From Chloroflexota bacterium (GTDB lineage: Bacteria; Chloroflexota; Anaerolineae; UBA4142), in contig JACQGS010000137.1 of assembly GCA_016199405.1 (NCBI GenBank), positions 1 through 5,884 of the forward strand: 5,884 nt of DNA. Reading direction: 5' to 3'. The translations under genes were made by a program, and so were the position numbers. Within the stretch, counting starts at the first letter, position 1, and each line of letters opens with the position of its first letter. Positions 1 through 3,962 of the stretch are shown in pieces. The notes below the pieces were generated by a model. That model was not told where the DNA came from. It searched no databases and saw only the letters and a program-made list of their open reading frames with translations.

Positions 1-58
1 CTTTACAATTTCATGAATGGGTGAGCGCTCTCTAGCGCGGTTTAACCTCGAAATCGGC

Positions 59-115
59 GTTAGAGAACGCCTCCCTCATTAATCTGCGTGAGAGAACGCC
101 TCTTTCATTAATCTG
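59..115. repeat. Two-copy 29-bp tandem direct repeat
   Basis: The segment 59-86 is repeated at 88-115 with a period of 29 bp. The 28 aligned bases differ at only three positions (61/90, 74/103 and 75/104). Each copy contains GAGAACGCCT followed by TCATTAATCTG. On the minus strand the sequence before position 58 begins like a further, much decayed copy (CCGATT then CGAGG), but this is weak. The repeat lies downstream of the stop codon of the minus-strand signalling gene, in 152 bp that otherwise contain no gene I can support. There is no spacer between the copies, so it is not a CRISPR. Function is unknown; a slippage duplication or a piece of a dispersed intergenic repeat are both possible. 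Confidence 0.8.
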
Positions 116-152
116 TGATGCACTGCGCGGCTGTCCGCTACCCGGCAAAGGA

Positions 153-1646
153 TCACGCGTAAAAAATCTGATTCGCGCCGGCGTGCCGCGCGGCTTTTTG
201 CGCGTGATCGGCGGCTTCGAGCAAATCATAAATCGAAGCGCACCCCTCGCGGGGGTACGAGCTAACGCCAATCGTCGCGGTCACGCGGACCGGGTCTTGA
301 TCGTCGAGTAATCTGATTCCGTGGATCGCCGCGCTGAGGCGATCCACCGCGCCGCGCGTGGCATCGCGCCCCGTCATCACGAGCAAAATCGCAAACGAAT
401 CTCCGTCGTACCGTCCGACCAAATCAATTTGCCGAACGGTCCGGCGGCACGCGCTGGCGACCTCACGAAACACCGCGTCGCCAAATTCGCGCCCGCGCTC
501 CAGATTGATTCCGTGCATGCCGTCCAAGTCCACAATCAGCGCCGACACCGGCTGATCGTAGCGCCAACAGCGGCGAAACTCGCGATCGGCCAGATCGAGA
601 AAGATCGTGCGCTTGAGCACGCCGCTGACCGCATCGTTGGGCGAAAGTTTTTCTTTTTCTTCTTGTAATTGCGCCAATTCCATCGCGACGGCGCATTGCC
701 CGGCAAATGCTTCGAACCATTGAACGCGTTTGGGATCTGGTGTTTTGCTTTTGAGCGGAAAGACCACGATGACGCCGCGCGCTTCATCTTTGGCGACGAG
801 CGGCGCGCCAATAAAATGCGTGGATTGGTTGGAATCCATAATCGTCTTGCGTTCTTTGGCGACGCGCCACGCGAAATCCTCGCCGACGAGTTGAATCAAG
901 TTTTTGCCGGCGGCTTGCTTGTCGGCATAGCCCAGCGAATCGTACAGTTGCAAGCCGCTTGTCGGCGTCGCCAGCAAAACCGCCGCGTGGGGCGCGTCAA
1001 ATAAATTCGCGCTCGCTTGCATAATCAACCCGAAAACTTTGGCGAGCGCTTTGTCGCCGCGCGTCAGATCCAACAACTGCCGCATCACCTGCGATGCCAC
1101 CGCATCGAGCGCGAATTCACGCGGGCGCACCGGCTCCAGCTGGGGCGCGGGAGTCGCCGGCGCTTGCAGCTTTTTTTCTTCGGTCGCGCGCGCGAGCAAA
1201 TGATCGATCATTTCCATCGCGGTCGTTTGGATCATCGCTTCGGCGGCGGGCGTCGTGCGATTTAAAAGGTGTTGAAAATGCGCGGCAAGCCCAACCGTGT
1301 GCGCGAGCAAGCCCAGATCGCTCAGCGGTTTGATGAGATACGTGAACGCGCCGTCGTTGAGACCGATGGACGCGGAACCGATGGTGTTGGCATCCGAGAG
1401 AAGAATGACCTCGGTCGCCGGATGCGCGTCTTTGACGGCGCGCAAAACCTCCAGTCCATCGCGGCGCGGCATCGAAACGGAGGCGACGACGACCGATGCC
1501 GGCGTATCGGCAAATTGCGCGAGCGCGTCCTCGCCGTCTACGGCGGTTTGCACCGTGTAGCCCTTGCGTTCCAGCGCGCGGCGAGCCGCATTCCGCAGTT
1601 CATCGTCGGGCTCGACAATGAGAATGAAATTACCGTTCGTGTTCAT
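153..1646 (-). CDS. Receiver-like / GAF / degenerate GGDEF signalling protein
   Basis: A 497-residue cytoplasmic signalling protein with no signal peptide or membrane segment. Residues about 7-120 form a CheY-like receiver fold (ILIVEPDDELR start, SMPRRDG, YLIKPL). The phospho-acceptor Asp is replaced by Ser56, and the second residue of the acidic pocket is Pro13; the Ser84 and Lys106 equivalents of CheY Thr87 and Lys109 remain. A helical, Pro/Ala-rich linker leads to a GAF-type sensor domain (about 186-325), then a short charged helix and a GGDEF-type domain (about 345-497). Its signature is D414-G-D-S-F418 instead of GGDEF, and the FKxIND and GH motifs are altered. The metal-binding Asp373 and the RxxD inhibitory site (405-408, five residues before the signature) are present. 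It may bind c-di-GMP rather than make it; this is inference. The ATG at 1646 is preferred over a TTG at 1652 because receiver domains normally begin within a few residues and no Shine-Dalgarno supports either. It is transcribed divergently from the transporter. Confidence 0.88.
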   Translation of the reverse strand: MNTNGNFILIVEPDDELRNAARRALERKGYTVQTAVDGEDALAQFADTPASVVVASVSMPRRDGLEVLRAVKDAHPATEVILLSDANTIGSASIGLNDGAFTYLIKPLSDLGLLAHTVGLAAHFQHLLNRTTPAAEAMIQTTAMEMIDHLLARATEEKKLQAPATPAPQLEPVRPREFALDAVASQVMRQLLDLTRGDKALAKVFGLIMQASANLFDAPHAAVLLATPTSGLQLYDSLGYADKQAAGKNLIQLVGEDFAWRVAKERKTIMDSNQSTHFIGAPLVAKDEARGVIVVFPLKSKTPDPKRVQWFEAFAGQCAVAMELAQLQEEKEKLSPNDAVSGVLKRTIFLDLADREFRRCWRYDQPVSALIVDLDGMHGINLERGREFGDAVFREVASACRRTVRQIDLVGRYDGDSFAILLVMTGRDATRGAVDRLSAAIHGIRLLDDQDPVRVTATIGVSSYPREGCASIYDLLEAADHAQKAARHAGANQIFYA

Positions 1647-1660
1647 AGTCAACGATTCGC

Positions 1661-1689
1661 ATTATACAAGATAATCGCGTCCGCGTAAA
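1661..1689 (-). promoter_or_regulatory. Sigma-70-type promoter for the signalling gene, nearly leaderless
   Basis: Read on the minus strand, a perfect TATAAT -10 box occupies 1666-1661. A TTTACG -35 box (4 of 6 to TTGACA) lies at 1689-1684 with a 17-bp spacer. Transcription would start near 1654, leaving only about 8 nt before the ATG at 1646 and almost none before the alternative TTG at 1652. No Shine-Dalgarno is visible, so translation would be of the leaderless or short-leader type. The start site is inferred, not observed. Confidence 0.6.
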
Positions 1690-1703
1690 TGGGACAAATT
1701 CGG

Positions 1704-1733
1704 TTGGCGCGTGAGCACGCGCTATGCTATAAT
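1704..1733 (+). promoter_or_regulatory. Extended -10 promoter for the MFS transporter
   Basis: A perfect extended -10 element TGCTATAAT covers 1725-1733, with TATAAT at 1728-1733. A TTGGCG -35 box (4 of 6) lies at 1704-1709 with an 18-bp spacer. Transcription would begin near 1740, giving a leader of about 25 nt that contains the ribosome binding site. The element is back-to-back with the promoter of the minus-strand signalling gene; the two -35 boxes are separated by only 14 bp, so a regulator binding between them could affect both genes. Confidence 0.65.
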
Positions 1734-1750
1734 CGCGGCAATTCACACTC

Positions 1751-1756
1751 GAAGGA
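1751..1756 (+). promoter_or_regulatory. Ribosome binding site that sets the transporter start
   Basis: GAAGGA stands 8 nt before the ATG at 1765. The frame is open upstream to a GTG at 1711 and also has an ATG at 1756, but the GTG lies upstream of the predicted -10 box and the ATG at 1756 overlaps this site. The start at 1765 is therefore the best choice. Confidence 0.7.
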
Positions 1757-1764
1757 TGCGTGTT

Positions 1765-3279
1765 ATGTCTCATCGTCAATTACATATCGTCACCGCCGCG
1801 TTGATGCTCAGTTTGTTTCTCGCGTCGATGGAAGCCACCGTCGTCGCGACGGCGATGCCGACGATTGTCGCCGAATTGGGCGGGCTGTCAATTTACGCGT
1901 GGGTCTTTTCCGCGTACATGCTCGCCTCAACCACCGCCGTGCCGATTTTTGGCAAATTGTCGGACATCTATGGACGCTTGCGTATTTATTTGATTTCCGT
2001 CGCCTTATTTTTGATCGGTTCAACTTTATGCGGTCTCGCGCAGAGCATGCCGCAACTCATTGCGTTTCGCGTGATTCAGGGCTTGGGCGCGGGCGGATTA
2101 TTGCCGCTCGCGTTCACGATCATCGGCGATATTTTCACGTTTGAACAACGCGCCAAGATTCAAGGCGTTTTTTCCGGCGTCTGGGGCGTCTCCTCCATTA
2201 TCGGACCGCTCTTGGGCGGGTTCTTGGTTGATTTTGCAAATTGGCAGTGGGTCTTTTTCTTCAACCTCATTCCCGGCACCATCGCCGCCGCGCTGATGCT
2301 CTGGGCTTGGCGCGAAAGCACGCCGCGCACACGTGCGCAAGTCGATTTTCTTGGCGCGGCGTTGATGAGCAGCAGCATCGTCGCGTTTCTGCTCGCGCTA
2401 TTTCAACTCAATCAACCCAATGGCTTGACCTCGCCAGTATTTATTTCTTTGTTGATCCTCGCGCTCGGATTATTTCTCGCGCTGATCTGGGCGGAACGCC
2501 GCGCGCCGAATCCGATTCTGCCGATCCACCTTTTCCGTGAGCGATTATTTGCGACGGCGGTCGGGCAAGGTTTTCTCGCCGGCTTTGGGATTTTTGGCAG
2601 CGCGTCGTTTGTGCCGTTCTTTGTGCAATCGGTGCTTGGAACCAGCGCAACGGTTGCCGGCGCGACGTTGACGCCACAGATACTCATGTGGACGCTCGGC
2701 AGCATCGTCGGCAGTCGTTTGCTTTTGCATTACGGCTACCGCACGATTGCGTTGTGGGGCGCGGGTTTTTTCGTCATCGGTTTTGGATTGATGGTACAAG
2801 TCGGCGTGAATACGCCGCAATGGTTTATCATGCTGAACACCGGCTTGATGGGATTGGGAATGGGCTTTGCGATCCCCGCCTACTTGATCGCGGTGCAATC
2901 TTCCGTGCCGCGCCAATCCTTGGGTACCGCAACTTCAACCGTTCAATTCTCACGCAACATCGGCGGCACGATTGGCGTGAGCGCGATGGGCGTGATCCTC
3001 ACTTTACGCCTCGCCGAAGAATTACGCCGCGCCGGCGTTGACCCCAATTCGATTTCACTCAACAGTCTGCTCGATAAGACCAGCGCGGCAGCGCTCGCGC
3101 CTTCGCTCTTGCCGCTGCGCGATGCGCTCGCGCACGCGATCAACAGCGTGTTCGTCATCGGGCTAATCGCGTCGATTGGCGCGTTGCTCGTCACCACGCT
3201 GACGCCGCGCGGCAACATTCAGTCGTTAGAAACCGACCGAAAAAAACAAGCAAGCGCGGCACAGCCGGCGGGAAAGTAA
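1765..3279 (+). CDS. MFS efflux transporter, DHA2 (EmrB/QacA-like) family
   Basis: A 504-residue integral inner-membrane protein, almost wholly hydrophobic, with the length usual for 14-TM drug:proton antiporters of the DHA2 group. The first membrane segment carries the motif-D1-like MEATVVATAMPTI with an acidic residue (Glu23, where many relatives have Asp). Loop 2-3 holds motif A as G63-KLSDIYG-R71. The antiporter motif C is visible around G147-P148-LL-G151-G152, followed by the WQWVFFFNLIPG segment typical of the group. The C-terminal 25 residues are polar and cytosolic. The family exports amphipathic drugs, dyes or other lipophilic compounds using the proton gradient; the substrate here cannot be read from sequence. 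It has its own extended -10 promoter and no partner membrane-fusion or outer-membrane gene nearby. The first visible gene downstream is unrelated and separated by a repeat-bearing gap, so it is probably monocistronic. The specific function is uncertain, the family assignment is firm. Confidence 0.93.
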   Translation: MSHRQLHIVTAALMLSLFLASMEATVVATAMPTIVAELGGLSIYAWVFSAYMLASTTAVPIFGKLSDIYGRLRIYLISVALFLIGSTLCGLAQSMPQLIAFRVIQGLGAGGLLPLAFTIIGDIFTFEQRAKIQGVFSGVWGVSSIIGPLLGGFLVDFANWQWVFFFNLIPGTIAAALMLWAWRESTPRTRAQVDFLGAALMSSSIVAFLLALFQLNQPNGLTSPVFISLLILALGLFLALIWAERRAPNPILPIHLFRERLFATAVGQGFLAGFGIFGSASFVPFFVQSVLGTSATVAGATLTPQILMWTLGSIVGSRLLLHYGYRTIALWGAGFFVIGFGLMVQVGVNTPQWFIMLNTGLMGLGMGFAIPAYLIAVQSSVPRQSLGTATSTVQFSRNIGGTIGVSAMGVILTLRLAEELRRAGVDPNSISLNSLLDKTSAAALAPSLLPLRDALAHAINSVFVIGLIASIGALLVTTLTPRGNIQSLETDRKKQASAAQPAGK

Positions 3280-3319
3280 GTTTCTGTTCGCAGGAAATAC
3301 ATTGGTCGCGGATTGAACA

Positions 3320-3347
3320 ATTCTAAATTCATAATTCGTAATTCATA
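3320..3347. repeat. Heptameric tandem repeat array A (ATTCATA-type)
   Basis: Four contiguous 7-bp units: ATTCTAA, ATTCATA, ATTCGTA, ATTCATA. The array is AT-rich, unlike the flanking genes, and occupies the gap between the transporter and the molybdenum hydroxylase small subunit. It includes CATAAT at 3330-3335 and 3344-3349, each one base from a -10 consensus, but no good -35 box is correctly spaced. Confidence 0.85.
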
Positions 3348-3356
3348 ATCATTGCT

Positions 3357-3384
3357 CCGAAATCCGTTATTCGAAATCCGAAAT
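3357..3384. repeat. Heptameric tandem repeat array B (CCGAAAT-type)
   Basis: Four contiguous 7-bp units: CCGAAAT, CCGTTAT, TCGAAAT, CCGAAAT. It starts 9 bp after array A and ends directly before the Shine-Dalgarno of the small-subunit gene. The unit sequence differs from array A, yet the 7-bp period is identical, so period rather than sequence is what the arrays share. Confidence 0.85.
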
Positions 3385-3385
3385 C

Positions 3386-3390
3386 GAGGA
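3386..3390 (+). promoter_or_regulatory. Ribosome binding site of the [2Fe-2S] subunit gene
   Basis: GAGGA lies 4 nt before the ATG at 3395, immediately after heptad array B. The spacing is on the short side but acceptable, and it supports the ATG at 3395 as start. Confidence 0.55.
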
Positions 3391-3394
3391 TACG

Positions 3395-3919
3395 ATGCCA
3401 ACAATTCCTATTCATGGTCCAGGGCGCGCCGAAATATTTTTGCGCGTCAACGAACAGCCCTACACCTTGAGCATTTTCCCCAATCAAACGCTCGCGGAAA
3501 TTCTACGCGAGCAGCTCGGCTTGACCGGCACCAAGACAGCGTGCGGCATGGGCAATTGCGGCGCGTGCACCGTCTGGGTGGACAAAACGCCGGTCTATTC
3601 GTGCATCACGCTCGCAATGGATTGCGCGAATCGTTCCGTGACGACGATCGAAGGGCTGGTGCACAACGGCAAATTGCATCCGCTGCAAGAAGCGTTCATC
3701 GCCGAAGATGCGACGCAATGCGGCTATTGCACTGCCGGGCAAATCATGTCGCTCGCCGCGCTGCTGGAAAAAAATCCGCGCGCGGATGCCGATGCGATCA
3801 AAGCCGCGGTCGCCGGCAATTTGTGCCGCTGCGGGACGTATCCGAAGATCGTGCGCGCGGGACTGAGAATCAGTAAGCAGTCATCAGTCAACAGTAATCA
3901 GCAAAACCCTGCAAACTGA
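3395..3919 (+). CDS. Molybdenum hydroxylase small subunit, two [2Fe-2S] clusters
   Basis: A 174-residue iron-sulfur subunit of a xanthine dehydrogenase/aldehyde oxidase/CO dehydrogenase-family enzyme (XdhC/CoxS/YagT type). The N-terminal plant-ferredoxin-like domain has cysteines C50-x4-C55-x2-C58 and C70. The C-terminal helical domain has C109-x2-C112 and C144-x-C146 (QCGYCTAGQ and NLCRCGTYPKIVRA). All eight cluster ligands are present, so it should pass electrons from the molybdenum site to a FAD subunit or another acceptor. No Tat signal is visible, suggesting a cytoplasmic enzyme. The domain normally ends soon after the KIVRA helix. Here the last 16 residues (159-174, rich in Ser, Asn and Gln) are encoded by heptad array C and the sequence after it, and the TGA stop lies in the first unit of the inverted array. 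The tail is thus likely a repeat-derived extension. The gene sits 43 bp upstream of the large subunit and is probably co-transcribed with it. Confidence 0.93.
   Translation: MPTIPIHGPGRAEIFLRVNEQPYTLSIFPNQTLAEILREQLGLTGTKTACGMGNCGACTVWVDKTPVYSCITLAMDCANRSVTTIEGLVHNGKLHPLQEAFIAEDATQCGYCTAGQIMSLAALLEKNPRADADAIKAAVAGNLCRCGTYPKIVRAGLRISKQSSVNSNQQNPAN
3868..3902. repeat. Heptameric tandem repeat array C (NATCAGT-type), inside a gene end
   Basis: Five contiguous 7-bp units: AATCAGT, AAGCAGT, CATCAGT, CAACAGT, AATCAGC. The whole array lies inside the 3' end of the small-subunit reading frame and encodes residues 159 to about 170. Its later units are the inverse complement of the array at 3915-3956. 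Confidence 0.88.
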
Positions 3920-3953
3920 ATACTGATAACTGATCGCTGATAACTGTTGACTG
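3885..3953. repeat. Inverted repeat between small and large subunit genes
   Basis: CAGTCAACAGTAATCAGC at 3885-3902 is the inverse complement of GCTGATAACTGTTGACTG at 3936-3953 with a single mismatch (A3896 opposite A3942). In RNA this gives a stem of 17 of 18 pairs, extended by one U-G wobble, with a 33-nt loop at 3903-3935. The loop contains the small-subunit stop codon (3917-3919), and the stem abuts the Shine-Dalgarno of the large subunit. There is no run of T after it, so it does not look like an intrinsic terminator. Stability was judged by eye only. Confidence 0.8.
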
Positions 3954-3956
3954 GAG
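3915..3956. repeat. Heptameric tandem repeat array C' (ACTGATA-type), inverted to array C
   Basis: Six contiguous 7-bp units: ACTGAAT, ACTGATA, ACTGATC, GCTGATA, ACTGTTG, ACTGGAG. This is array C in the opposite orientation, separated from it by 12 bp. The first unit supplies the TGA stop of the small subunit, and the last supplies the GGAG ribosome binding site of the large subunit. Confidence 0.88.
3953..3956 (+). promoter_or_regulatory. Ribosome binding site of the large subunit, made by a repeat unit
   Basis: GGAG lies 6 nt before the ATG at 3963 and supports that start. It is part of the final heptad ACTGGAG, and its first base closes the 18-nt inverted-repeat stem, so folding of the stem could change access to the site. 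Confidence 0.6.
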
Positions 3957-3962
3957 TTTCCG

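Noticed and set aside
25..38. Small palindrome GCGCT-CTCT-AGCGC near the window start
   Set aside because: A 5-bp stem with a 4-base loop and no adjacent T-run on either strand is expected by chance in GC-rich DNA.
59..115. Possible CRISPR repeat pair of about 28 bp
   Set aside because: The two copies are directly adjacent with no spacer, only two exist, and no cas gene is present.
3281..3296. Hairpin just after the transporter stop (6-bp stem, TTCG loop) as a terminator
   Set aside because: The stem is short, includes a G-U pair, and no T-run follows it, so an intrinsic terminator is not supported.
3313..3349. Promoter for the molybdenum hydroxylase genes using CATAAT in array A
   Set aside because: The -10-like boxes come from repeat units, and no -35 box at 16-18 bp reaches more than about 3 of 6 matches, so I did not list it as a feature.
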